Part shown: positions 22,467 to 30,283 of the stretch, one piece after another
Numbering within the stretch: the stretch's first letter is position 1
Layout of the letters: the number at the start of each line of letters is the position of its first letter
IMG/VR virus record: IMGVR_UViG_3300042731_003040
Span: 44,380 to 108,379 of that record
Length of the DNA stretch: 64,000 bases
Reading direction: 5' to 3' (one strand)
Source: a virus
Program-made: the position numbers and the translations under genes
The notes under the pieces: generated by a model
Told to the model about the DNA's origin: nothing
The model's input: only the letters and a program-made list of their open reading frames with translations
The model's database searches: none

Positions 22467-24809
22467 ATGGCCCGACAATTTCTAGTCACCACTACTGGAA
22501 CCCAGAATCCTGTTGTCATTGCTGACTTGGGCTCACGGTCTATCTCGCACCCTACGACGGATCTGGATCTGGCTCTGGAGTACAGTGCCGAGGAGATCGT
22601 AGCTTCGGCAGACCTTCAGTCAGCCATCACTTCTGGCTACATTACGGCCGAAGACGAAAACTCCAACAGCATTACCAACATCGCCACCCAGGCTGGAGGC
22701 GTCACTAGCTTCAACTCTCGGGCGGGAGCGGTTGAGCCCACCTCAGGAGACTATGCCGTTTCGGATCTGGGATCGGGCACGTTGAGTCAGCTCAACTCGG
22801 TTATCAGTGATGCCACCCTAGATGATTCCAGCGATCCTCGGGACCCTACCAGCCATGCTTTGGGTGGAGCAGCTCACAGCACTTCTACGCTGTCCCAACT
22901 GAACGCCAAAATCTCGGACGCTACTCTAGATGATTCTAGTGCTGCTAGGACTCCCACAGCTCACGCTTCCTCTCATTCTGATGGGGGTTCGGATGAAATC
23001 TCGGTAGAGGATCTTGCAACGACTGCTTCTGACACTAGTCAAGTTCTTCGTCCTGATGGTGCAGGGGGCTTGGCTTTCGGAGCGGATGCTGGGGGACAAG
23101 AAATCTACGACGCTATTGTGGCTGCAAGTGGAGGGGATTACACGTCAGTAGCCGCAGCGTTCGCAGCTGGTAAGAAGTCGGTTTACGTACGCAAAGGGAC
23201 CTACGTAGAAACAGCTGACGTGGTTCTGACGGATGGTTGCAGACTCCATGGTGAAGTGGGGGCGATCATCTATCTAAACGGCAGCTATTCTGTCAAAGTG
23301 GACGGGTCTGGGGGAACCCAGGAAACTACTGGGACCATTGCGGTCACAAACGGCAGCACACAGGTCACAGGTACCAGCACTACCTTTACCAACTTGTCGG
23401 CGGGAGACTACATCCTCATCGACACCACCTTCTACGAGATCGACTCAATCACCAGTGACACGGTGTTGGATCTGACGCTCATGTGGGAAGGGGCTACAGA
23501 GTCGGGTCTGAGCTACATCGCTCAGACGATGGTCAATGTTGCTGCCTTTCAGAGCATCATCATCACTGGCTCATCTTCTGTGGGACTCTACATTCGAGGG
23601 GGCTTGGCTGTCTCTCTCAACAACGTAGTGATCACGGGTTGTGCCAACAACGTACAGATCATCGATTCTGGATCCATCAGCATGTTGACTGTTCTGTCGA
23701 GAGACAGTGCAGGAGTGGGTCTCTCTTTTGATGGGGTTTATGGCAGCGGAATGGTCAACGTTGCTTCCTACAACAACAACGGGGCTGGTTTCTACTTCAC
23801 AGGCTGTAGCGGCTTCTTTGTGGCTAGCTGCAACGCTTCTGGGAATGATGGGAATGGGTTCGATGTAACGGGTTCTTCAACCAAGGTTACTCTGACCACT
23901 TGTGGCTCTTCTCAGAACAATGGGAAAGGCTTCAACGTAGACTCAGGGGTAGAGCTCTGCACTATCAACGCTTGTCTGTGTCGGGGAAACGGCTCTGAAG
24001 GTATCGACATTGACGGCTCTGAAAATGTGGTGGTCAACTGTGCCATTCGGGACAACGGGGCAAATGGCATTCAGTGTGGGATCAGTGGCCTGATTGCTAG
24101 CAACCAGATCTCGAATAACACCAGCAATGGGATCATGATCGGCTATGATGCCGATGTACTTGTAGACGGGAACATTATCTACGACAACGGGAACTACGGC
24201 ATTAACACTGAGGGTACAGGTAACACCAACTGTATCGTTTCGAACAACCGAATCTATGACAACACCGGCAACATCGGGATTCGGATAGCCTCTGGGAGCA
24301 CTGGCTGGGTGTTGAGCGGGAACCTGGTCACCGGACACACCACGAACATCTCGAATCTGGAGAGCACTACCAAGATCTCTGTGGATGCTACTGGGACTCC
24401 GGCGGCAGGTAACTTGGTCAGGCACAACGGGACCAACCCTGCTTGGACTAGTGCACTAACGGGGCTGACTACAGCCTCCTTCACGGAATACCAGATCAAT
24501 GGGGGCACGGCCGTTACGGGGAACTTTGCTCCGAACTTCACCACCAATGGGCAGAAGCAAATGGTGGTCCTGGGGGCATCCGTAAGTATCACGTCCCTGA
24601 CTTTCCCAGGGGCAGGAAACTACATTCTTAGAATCGTTCAAGACGGGACTGGGAGTAGGGTATTGACCTGGCCGGCAGCGGTACAAGCACCAGGGGGAAA
24701 GACTTCAGGATTGGTGCTGAGTACGGGGGCTGGGGCAGTAGATGTTGCTGCGATCTATTACGACGGATCGACAGCACGGGTAGTTCTGTCAAAGAACTTC
24801 GCTACATGA
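22467..24809 (+). CDS. Tail spike-like protein with right-handed beta-helix
   Basis: This 780-residue protein has three parts. Residues 1-200 form a collar/stalk with repeated Ser/Asp/Thr-rich strands (two ISDATLDDSS segments near 111 and 151). Residues 205-640 form a parallel beta-helix: GGDYTSVAAAFAAGKKSVYV opens like pectate-lyase spikes, then many rungs with NN/GN turns (NNNGAGFYFTGCSGFFV, GNDGNGFDVTGSS, NGKGFNVDSG, DNGNYGINTEGTG). Residues 640-780 form a C-terminal beta domain (TINGG-like strands, LRIVQDGTGSRVLTWP). Such helices often bind or degrade host surface polysaccharide, but the catalytic residues cannot be placed from the sequence. AGGTAGAC lies before the ATG. Confidence 0.75.
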   Translation: MARQFLVTTTGTQNPVVIADLGSRSISHPTTDLDLALEYSAEEIVASADLQSAITSGYITAEDENSNSITNIATQAGGVTSFNSRAGAVEPTSGDYAVSDLGSGTLSQLNSVISDATLDDSSDPRDPTSHALGGAAHSTSTLSQLNAKISDATLDDSSAARTPTAHASSHSDGGSDEISVEDLATTASDTSQVLRPDGAGGLAFGADAGGQEIYDAIVAASGGDYTSVAAAFAAGKKSVYVRKGTYVETADVVLTDGCRLHGEVGAIIYLNGSYSVKVDGSGGTQETTGTIAVTNGSTQVTGTSTTFTNLSAGDYILIDTTFYEIDSITSDTVLDLTLMWEGATESGLSYIAQTMVNVAAFQSIIITGSSSVGLYIRGGLAVSLNNVVITGCANNVQIIDSGSISMLTVLSRDSAGVGLSFDGVYGSGMVNVASYNNNGAGFYFTGCSGFFVASCNASGNDGNGFDVTGSSTKVTLTTCGSSQNNGKGFNVDSGVELCTINACLCRGNGSEGIDIDGSENVVVNCAIRDNGANGIQCGISGLIASNQISNNTSNGIMIGYDADVLVDGNIIYDNGNYGINTEGTGNTNCIVSNNRIYDNTGNIGIRIASGSTGWVLSGNLVTGHTTNISNLESTTKISVDATGTPAAGNLVRHNGTNPAWTSALTGLTTASFTEYQINGGTAVTGNFAPNFTTNGQKQMVVLGASVSITSLTFPGAGNYILRIVQDGTGSRVLTWPAAVQAPGGKTSGLVLSTGAGAVDVAAIYYDGSTARVVLSKNFAT

Positions 24810-24822
24810 AAGGTACCAGTAA

Positions 24823-25422
24823 ATGGGAACAACTACATCCACACAAACCTACCTGTTGAGTGAATTCCCCAACACCAAGTGCAACGTCCAGATCTTGGAA
24901 GCCGAGATCGTGGCGGCCAGCTTGACCGTGAATCTGGTCAGTACTCCTCAACTGACAGGTTCTTCGGTAGTCTGCACTTTCGAAGACCTTTTGACTTCGG
25001 GAGATGTCACCTCTCTTGATGCCGTTGTGGCGGCTCACCAGGGGGACGACTTCGGTTCGACCCTTATCAAAGCCAACTCAACCGGTCAAAGTGAAAACAG
25101 CACTACCGATTGGGTAAGCAAACTGTCGTTGACGGCGGATCCTTTGCCCTCGGGGGTCTATTTGGTTTCGTGGGCGATCGAACATGAGATGGCAGCCATC
25201 GTTTCTGGAACAGGTTCTCAGGTTCGATTGACCTGGAATGGATCCTCTGTCTATGTGGACACTTGGGATCTGAACCAGCCTCACAACTTCGGTGGTGCTA
25301 TCCCGATGGATCTCGACGCAGGAGCGGAGCCCGTGGTGGCTTTGGAGTTCAAGAAGATCGGAGCTTCGGCTGCGACGGCGTACTGTCGTCAAGCCCGTCT
25401 CTCCATTGCCAAGATCGGCTAG
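24823..25422 (+). CDS. Beta-rich structural protein
   Basis: This 199-residue protein has TAYLLSEFP-like opening strands, a helical segment and a C-terminal beta unit (YLVSWAIEHEMAAIVSGTGS, RLTWNGSSVYVDTWDLNQPH). It has no charged coiled coil or signal peptide. AAGG lies 9 bases before the ATG. The pattern suggests a small jelly-roll protein that could cap or decorate fibres. Family not recognised. Confidence 0.52.
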   Translation: MGTTTSTQTYLLSEFPNTKCNVQILEAEIVAASLTVNLVSTPQLTGSSVVCTFEDLLTSGDVTSLDAVVAAHQGDDFGSTLIKANSTGQSENSTTDWVSKLSLTADPLPSGVYLVSWAIEHEMAAIVSGTGSQVRLTWNGSSVYVDTWDLNQPHNFGGAIPMDLDAGAEPVVALEFKKIGASAATAYCRQARLSIAKIG

Positions 25423-25434
25423 TCATAGCCTTCG

Positions 25435-26775
25435 ATGTCCATCATCTTTGATAACGCAACCTCAGCAGACAACGGCAGTGGTTCGTACACCTATACCCAT
25501 ACTCTGGGGATGGGTTCGGGATCCAACCGTCTGCTGGTGGTGGTGATCTGTCCGAGAGGGCCATCGAACACGGTTACCGGAGCAACCTACAACGGGGCCT
25601 CGATGACTCGGGGCCCCGAAACTTACGTGGACCAGTACGGTTATCGTCTTCGAGCTACGATGTTCTACATGCTGGACGCTCAACTACCGTCCAGTGCGGG
25701 ATCGTACAGCATAGCTTTCACAGTTGGGGGAACTGTCTGGGAATGGATCTCTGGGGCGGTGAGCATTTCGGGTGCTTACCAAGGGGCGCCTGAGTCTACG
25801 GTTTACGGGACTCAGCTGAGTGGTTCCACGATGTCTGTATCCCTGCCGTCTGTTAGCGATCAGTCGTGGTGTTTCGACGGGCTCCTAGAAGACCTGGCCT
25901 ATGGCAGCGGAACTCCTGATTCAGGGCAGATCGAGCGTTGGGATCGTAATCGAGCTAGTTGTTGTGGTATGGGATCCACCCATGGGAAGAGTGGGTCTGG
26001 TTCTCGGACTATGGGGTGGACCTTTAGTGGGTCAGGAAACAGTTGTGCTCAGGTAGCGGCGGCTTGGGCTAAAGCCGGATCTGGTAGCCCGGCCGTGGTG
26101 GATTCCTCGCAAGGCAACCAGTCTGGGACCACTTGTACGGTCAGCCATACCTGTTCTGCAGGGTCGAATCGAAAGCTGATTGTCTTTGCTAGCGGGGAAA
26201 GAGCGGGGGCTACGGACATAACTGGGGTTACCTACAACGGGCAGGCTTTGACCAAGGTCACAGAAATAGATCTTGGAACTACTTACCAGAACTGCCATTC
26301 GGCTTGGTACTTGGATGACACAGACTTTCCAGGGACTCCGGGTGCCTACAACGTGGTGGCTTCTTACAGTGCCAGTGTGTCTAACGGGATTGTCCACATT
26401 GTCGAGCTCAACAATGCTGCTCAAGGGGATCCTGAGGCTTACAACACCAGTACGGCCTCAAGTACGACTACAATTTCTACCAGTGTTACCACTCAACATG
26501 ACAACTCTTTGATCGTGGGGGGAGTGTCGAGTGGGGACGGTGGAAGGACTTTTTCTCCAACTACAGGACAGACCGAGCTGGAGGAAACGGATGTCGGGGG
26601 TGCCTTTAATGCCGCTGTAACAGGGGCCGAGGCCATAGCTACGGCTGGATCTGAGTCTATGGCATGGTTGGCGTCTGCCAGCTGCAACCGGTTATTGCAA
26701 ATTCTTCTTTCTATTGGAGATGCCGGGACCGAGACAGGGGTGGAGAACTCTCCCTACTACGGGGCCAACTTTTAG
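25435..26775 (+). CDS. Structural protein with two homologous beta domains
   Basis: This 446-residue protein appears to be an internal duplication. Half 1 (about 1-215) contains SNRLLVVVICPRGPSNTVTG, TGATYNGASMTRG and AGSYSIAFTVGG; half 2 (about 218-430) contains SNRKLIVFASGERAG, TGVTYNGQALTKV and PGAYNVVASYSA. The pattern is a jelly-roll-like surface domain used in receptor- or carbohydrate-binding proteins. Both halves are Gly/Ser/Thr-rich with several Cys. No good ribosome site is seen before ATG. A terminator follows. Likely part of the outer fibre set. Confidence 0.55.
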   Translation: MSIIFDNATSADNGSGSYTYTHTLGMGSGSNRLLVVVICPRGPSNTVTGATYNGASMTRGPETYVDQYGYRLRATMFYMLDAQLPSSAGSYSIAFTVGGTVWEWISGAVSISGAYQGAPESTVYGTQLSGSTMSVSLPSVSDQSWCFDGLLEDLAYGSGTPDSGQIERWDRNRASCCGMGSTHGKSGSGSRTMGWTFSGSGNSCAQVAAAWAKAGSGSPAVVDSSQGNQSGTTCTVSHTCSAGSNRKLIVFASGERAGATDITGVTYNGQALTKVTEIDLGTTYQNCHSAWYLDDTDFPGTPGAYNVVASYSASVSNGIVHIVELNNAAQGDPEAYNTSTASSTTTISTSVTTQHDNSLIVGGVSSGDGGRTFSPTTGQTELEETDVGGAFNAAVTGAEAIATAGSESMAWLASASCNRLLQILLSIGDAGTETGVENSPYYGANF

Positions 26776-26797
26776 GATTTCCTAGGTTGTTTTTGGG

Positions 26798-26824
26798 AAA
26801 GCCTCTCTCAGAAGGGCTTTTTGG
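26798..26824 (+). terminator. Terminator after duplicated-domain gene
   Basis: AAAGCC, loop of about 10 bases, GGCTTT followed by TT and GGG: a six-pair stem (plus one G-T) with a T-rich 3' arm, 23 bases after the stop. The rest of the 157-base gap (26776-26932) holds no convincing gene; a short frame from 26857 is noted under rejected items. Confidence 0.55.
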
Positions 26825-26932
26825 GTTCGAGTGGAGGGGGCGCTGAGGTTTCTTTTATGGCCTGTCAGGGTCGTATAGGTAGTTTTCCGCCAGCCAGACA
26901 GCGGAAGTCCCCAGAATCAGGAGTTCAGGCTG

Positions 26933-27538
26933 ATGCTCAGGCTTATCCACAGTCAGACCGTTCAAGGCGCCCTTCTCGTTGACGATATCGATGACGGGCT
27001 TCCCAACAAGCAAGTTCACCGGCTTGGCACTTCGGCGGACCCTAACGCCTACCCTCGGGATGGCTACGCTAACGCTCCCAAGCAGTCTTGCTACATCCCT
27101 CGGGTCAAGCCAACGGATGCCACTTTGCCCGGCTACATCGACCTCGACCAGACCCCTCGGGTGGTTTTGTCGGCGGACCGAGGCAAGATCTACGGCCTCC
27201 AGCAGGCAGGTCTCATTACGGTGGTTTCTTTCGTGGCCAGTGACTTAACGGCTCCGGCCGTGACAGGGGCTACCATTGGAGCTCCGGCGGCAGGAGACGT
27301 GACCATCGCTGGGACCAACTTCCTGAGTGTGACTCCGAACATCAGTACGGTTCACCTTTCGGGAGCTGGGGTGGGCGATGTCACTTTGACCCAGGCCCAG
27401 ATCGTGGCGGTTTCTCCTGGTGCCATCACCGATACCCAGATCATCATCGATTCAACCCTCATTGCAAGCTTGGCACTCGGAGATGTCATCGTGGTGCACT
27501 CCGACGACCAGGACAGCAACAGCTACACCATCGTCTAA
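26933..27538 (+). CDS. Structural protein with C-terminal IPT-like domain
   Basis: This 201-residue protein starts at ATG with AGGAG 10 bases upstream. Residues 1-105 carry a mixed part with QVHRLGTSADPNAYPRDGYA. The C-terminal part (about 108-201) is an Ig-like/IPT domain: GAPAAGDVTIAGTNFLSVTP, then TQIIIDSTLIASLALGDVIV. A very similar domain closes the 373-aa protein two genes on, so the two were probably copied from one another. A structural role in the fibre block is likely. Confidence 0.55.
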   Translation: MLRLIHSQTVQGALLVDDIDDGLPNKQVHRLGTSADPNAYPRDGYANAPKQSCYIPRVKPTDATLPGYIDLDQTPRVVLSADRGKIYGLQQAGLITVVSFVASDLTAPAVTGATIGAPAAGDVTIAGTNFLSVTPNISTVHLSGAGVGDVTLTQAQIVAVSPGAITDTQIIIDSTLIASLALGDVIVVHSDDQDSNSYTIV

Positions 27539-27546
27539 TCCGTGAC

Positions 27547-27921
27547 GTGCCTCAACTCCTCCGCAAAATCCTTGAGCAAGAAGGACGAGACTTCTACCGG
27601 ATTGATCACCGGTGGCAGCCTCGGAGTCTTCTGCCCGAGCCTTATACTCGGAACATGCTCAAGGAAGCCCAAGAGAGATACGACCGTCTCTCCAAGGCTG
27701 AGGCAGAGTTTAAGGGGCTGTTGCGAGCAGACCGTTACATCAAGATTCTTCGGCGAATGCAGATCACCCTTCGGAAAGCTGCCTTCGCTTGGAGAGCTGA
27801 CGACCTCAAATTTATCGCAGCCGTTTCGGAGTTCTTCATGGACTACGGGACCGTTCTCCAGATGCTCAAGATTGACGAAGCTCGGGGACGGTTGGACGAG
27901 CCAGAACCAGAGCAAGAGTAG
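27547..27921 (+). CDS. Small helical protein
   Basis: This 124-residue protein starts at GTG 8 bases after the previous stop. It is helical and charged (EAQERYDRLSKAEAEFKGLL, YIKILRRMQITLRKAAFAWR) with an acidic tail (RGRLDEPEPEQE). It stands alone as a helical protein inside a block of beta-rich proteins, so it may be a chaperone or an adaptor rather than a surface protein. A frame from 27542 overlaps it but lacks normal composition and is treated as a shadow. Confidence 0.55.
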   Translation: MPQLLRKILEQEGRDFYRIDHRWQPRSLLPEPYTRNMLKEAQERYDRLSKAEAEFKGLLRADRYIKILRRMQITLRKAAFAWRADDLKFIAAVSEFFMDYGTVLQMLKIDEARGRLDEPEPEQE

Positions 27922-27930
27922 GAGCTGATC

Positions 27931-29052
27931 ATGCGTGTTGGAGTCATTCGTGGCGACCTAGGTGGACCCATCTTCTTGGCAGACGTGGAGCCGGTTTCTC
28001 GTAGGAACGTTCCCGTCGATCCTCCTGGTCAGGAGCGCTACATCGGGCGACCTACGGTAGCCGAGGTGGAAGCTGTCCTGGCCGACTCGACAGTCGGGGC
28101 TGGTGCTGTTCTGGAGGGAAGCGACATCGCAGGATCTTTCCCCCTGACCATCACTTTGGGTGTCGATGATGACCTCATGTTGAAGACCTCTTCTTCAGCA
28201 TCTTTCTCTACCTACACGATTGCGGCTGGTGCCTACACCACTCTGCCGCTCTTGCTGGCGGCCATCAACACGGCCCTTGCCGGTTCGGGTATCACAGCCA
28301 GGGCTGGCACCGGGTCCGGATCGAGAGTGGCTCTGGAGTCGGACACGAAGGGTGTGGACAGCTACATCGAGAACGACACAGTGGCCCATGGCTCGACGGC
28401 CAACACTGGGTTGGGGTTGGCTGATGGAGCGGTTCGGGACATGCCCACGGCTGCTACCTTCATCACCGATTGCTTGCCCGTAGGCGGCCCTCTGGACGTC
28501 TCTTCGACCACGGTCAATGCCGTGGGGGCTACGACCAATGCCAATGCCCTGGGCCTGATTCCGTCGGCTAGGGGCACGGTCACGGCTCTGGCAGATGCCC
28601 TGGCTCCTCGGTTGGCTGACACAGCAGCTGCCATCGACAGCTTCCTGGTGGGCTATCTGAGTGAGTACCGGAATGCCAGTTTCAATCCTGATCCTCGTCG
28701 AGTCCCGGCCCTTTCCAGTGGGGCGGCTGTGGAGGTAGTGGCTGATGACGGTTCGACTCCGTACGCAGGCACTCTCCCGACCATCACCACTTCTACTCTG
28801 GGCAGTCCCACAGCGGGAGACGTGACGATCGCTGGAACAGGTCTGGGAGGAGAGGCCCCCGAGACCAAGGTGAAGTTCACTGGGGATGTCGTGAAGCTAC
28901 TGGACCAACGGCTCATCGAGGCCAATGGTGGCTCAGTTTCGAGCACGGCCATCGTCATTCCGGCGGCCCTCATTCCAGGTGCGGCGACCACGACGACTTC
29001 GGTGCAAGTCCAGGTTCGTCAGCGTCTCTCAGCTGTTGATGCACTCGTCTAG
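27931..29052 (+). CDS. Structural protein with sheath-like module and IPT-like domain
   Basis: This 373-residue protein has a strong ribosome site (AGGAG, 7 bases before ATG). Residues about 69-165 match the inserted module of the tail sheath at 40276: a TITLGVDDDLML strand, an AAGAYTTLPLLLAAINTALA helix, then SRVALESDTKG and GLGLADG. Residues about 285-373 form an IPT/Ig-like domain (PTAGDVTIAGTGLGGEAPET). A helical segment with NPDPRRVPALSSGAAVEV lies between. Codons resemble those of capsid and sheath genes (many ACC, GTC, ATC). Likely a virion surface or fibre-base protein; the modular build is its main point of interest. Confidence 0.58.
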   Translation: MRVGVIRGDLGGPIFLADVEPVSRRNVPVDPPGQERYIGRPTVAEVEAVLADSTVGAGAVLEGSDIAGSFPLTITLGVDDDLMLKTSSSASFSTYTIAAGAYTTLPLLLAAINTALAGSGITARAGTGSGSRVALESDTKGVDSYIENDTVAHGSTANTGLGLADGAVRDMPTAATFITDCLPVGGPLDVSSTTVNAVGATTNANALGLIPSARGTVTALADALAPRLADTAAAIDSFLVGYLSEYRNASFNPDPRRVPALSSGAAVEVVADDGSTPYAGTLPTITTSTLGSPTAGDVTIAGTGLGGEAPETKVKFTGDVVKLLDQRLIEANGGSVSSTAIVIPAALIPGAATTTTSVQVQVRQRLSAVDALV

Positions 29053-29057
29053 ATGAT

Positions 29058-29073
29058 GGGGGCTTTGGCCCCC
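29058..29073 (+). terminator. GC-rich hairpin after 373-aa gene
   Basis: GGGGGC, loop TTTG, GCCCCC: a perfect six-pair stem a few bases after the stop. It lacks a T-run; it could terminate with help, or shield the mRNA 3' end. Confidence 0.45.
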
Positions 29074-29116
29074 TGTCCTGACCCAAATCCAAATCCAGAT
29101 CAAATCAAGCGTAGTA

Positions 29117-29137
29117 CGACCCTATTTTTTAGGGTCG
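29117..29137 (+). promoter_or_regulatory. Hairpin with T6 loop upstream of 29152
   Basis: CGACCCT, loop ATTTTTT, AGGGTCG, 15 bases before the ATG at 29152. A similar T6-loop hairpin lies at 44606-44623. The structure could hinder ribosome binding or act as an attenuator. Confidence 0.4.
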
Positions 29138-29151
29138 AGATGGGATGCCAA

Positions 29152-29403
29152 ATGAGCAAGCAAGCTTCTGGCGGGGAGTTCCGTACCCACGATCTGTACT
29201 TTGCAGCCTATCTCCAGGTGGCTGGTGTGCAGATGCTTCGGGCAGACCGTAATGGATCAGGAAAGGTTGCCTTCGTATTCGATACGAGCATTTGCAACCT
29301 AGAGGAGCTCCAGACGGCCTGGTTCAACCAGACCGGCAAGGTGGCGGCTCTTCCGTACTCACACGCCGTCAAGTCTCTGAAATCGATTTGCCACATGACC
29401 TGA
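29152..29403 (+). CDS. DUF5659-like small protein
   Basis: About 83 residues from ATG 29152; a longer frame from ATG 29053 adds a Pro/Asn-rich leader over the two hairpins and is unlikely. The layout is that of the DUF5659 family: FRTHDLYFAAYLQVAGVQML at the start, GKVAFVFDTSICNLEELQTA in the middle and HAVKSLKSICHM at the end. The family is common in phages and mobile elements and its function is unknown. I judge the family match from memory of the pattern. It sits in the fibre block without obvious link to the neighbours. Confidence 0.6.
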   Translation: MSKQASGGEFRTHDLYFAAYLQVAGVQMLRADRNGSGKVAFVFDTSICNLEELQTAWFNQTGKVAALPYSHAVKSLKSICHMT

Positions 29404-29432
29404 GGAGGTCCGGCAAGGTTTCGGAGGGAGCA

Positions 29433-29447
29433 AGCCCAGAACGGGCT
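29433..29447 (+). terminator. Weak hairpin
   Basis: AGCCC, loop AGAAC, GGGCT, followed by AACTTTG, in the 80-base gap before 29484. A five-pair stem with a weak T-run; possible terminator only. Confidence 0.3.
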
Positions 29448-29483
29448 AACTTTGCTCTTGTTGCCTCTTCTTAGTGAGGAAGC

Positions 29484-29891
29484 ATGGCGACGACACGAGG
29501 AAGAGTCGTATACACGAACCAGGTCGTAATCGATCAGGCAGACTTCTTTGAACCTGATGGGTTCACACGGGTCACCGGGTTGGTCATCGGAGACCTGACT
29601 TCAGAGCTGTTCTTCAATAACGTGTTGCAGCCTTGGTCTTTGACTGATGGTTCTGCAACTCAAGATGCCCAGGTAGTTTCTGGGGCAGTTCTCTGGAACG
29701 AAGTTTCAGGTAGCCCGGGTTTCTACAACGTTCGTTTTCGTCCGAACGCTGAGGGCTATTGGAGACTGCTGATCAACTACCCGGCAGGGACTCAGATCAT
29801 GGGCCAGGACTATGATGTGAAGACTCAGCCACCTTTCGCCGCACCTGGACTTCGGGCTTCTTTCGTTGGTTCTTCTGACGGGCCGTGTTGA
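29484..29891 (+). CDS. Beta-rich structural protein
   Basis: This 135-residue protein has GAGG plus AAGC before the ATG. It is beta-rich: MATTRGRVVYTNQVVIDQAD then FTRVTGLVIGDLTSELFFNN, and GSPGFYNVRFRPNAEGYWRL, a pattern like small Ig-like or fibre-associated domains. The stop lies 8 bases before the next GTG. Function is unknown, with a structural role inferred from context. Confidence 0.52.
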   Translation: MATTRGRVVYTNQVVIDQADFFEPDGFTRVTGLVIGDLTSELFFNNVLQPWSLTDGSATQDAQVVSGAVLWNEVSGSPGFYNVRFRPNAEGYWRLLINYPAGTQIMGQDYDVKTQPPFAAPGLRASFVGSSDGPC

Positions 29892-29898
29892 GGTAGCG

Positions 29899-30282
29899 GT
29901 GCCCAAGACCACCTACTTGAGGAACGCCCAACTCAACCAAGCGTTGAGAGGGACTGCGTGGACACCTCCTGCATTGGTCTACTGTGCCTTGTTCAACGTG
30001 GCTCCTACAGCAGCCGGGGGAGGCACCGAGGTTTCGGTAGGAGGCTACGTTCGGCAGTCTGTGACTTTCGGAGCTCCTTCCAATGGTCGAGTCTACAACA
30101 GTACGGATGTTGTGTTTCCTGTAGCTACGGCAGATCAAGGAGACGTTGTTGCCTACGGGATCATGGATGCTCTGACAGCCGGCAACCTACTTTACTGGGC
30201 TAACTTGAACGTTGCCTACCCTGTCCAAACCGACAACCAGTGGAAGTTCCCTGTAGGGACTCTTTTGGTGATCGAGGATTGA
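29899..30282 (+). CDS. Tail-fibre-like protein
   Basis: About 127 residues from GTG 29899, which has GAGG 5 bases upstream; the frame from 29866 overlaps the previous gene and is less likely. It starts VPKTTYLRNAQLNQALRGTA, a conserved opening of a family of small phage tail-fibre proteins (TYLRNA...LRGTAYTPP...LYVALF), and continues with GGTEVSVGGYVRQSVTFGAP. The remaining strands (DVVAYGIMDALTAGNLLYWA) fit the same fold. It probably forms part of the outer tail or head fibre; the family is known mainly from annotation by similarity. Confidence 0.65.
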   Translation: MPKTTYLRNAQLNQALRGTAWTPPALVYCALFNVAPTAAGGGTEVSVGGYVRQSVTFGAPSNGRVYNSTDVVFPVATADQGDVVAYGIMDALTAGNLLYWANLNVAYPVQTDNQWKFPVGTLLVIED

Positions 30283-30283
30283 T

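Noticed and set aside
26857-26982. 41-residue + strand frame with GAGG before its ATG, overlapping the start of the 26933 gene
   Set aside because: Composition (Arg/Ser/Gln/Pro) is not typical and it overlaps a better gene by 50 bases. The ribosome site may be coincidental, so it is not listed as a gene.
27542-27928. 128-residue Ser/Thr/Arg-rich frame overlapping 27547-27921
   Set aside because: Composition lacks hydrophobic core residues and has a biased Ser/Arg content. The GTG frame gives a normal helical protein.
29053-29151. Upstream start for the DUF5659-like gene
   Set aside because: The extra leader is Pro/Asn-rich, overlies two hairpins and is not part of the family pattern. ATG 29152 fits better.
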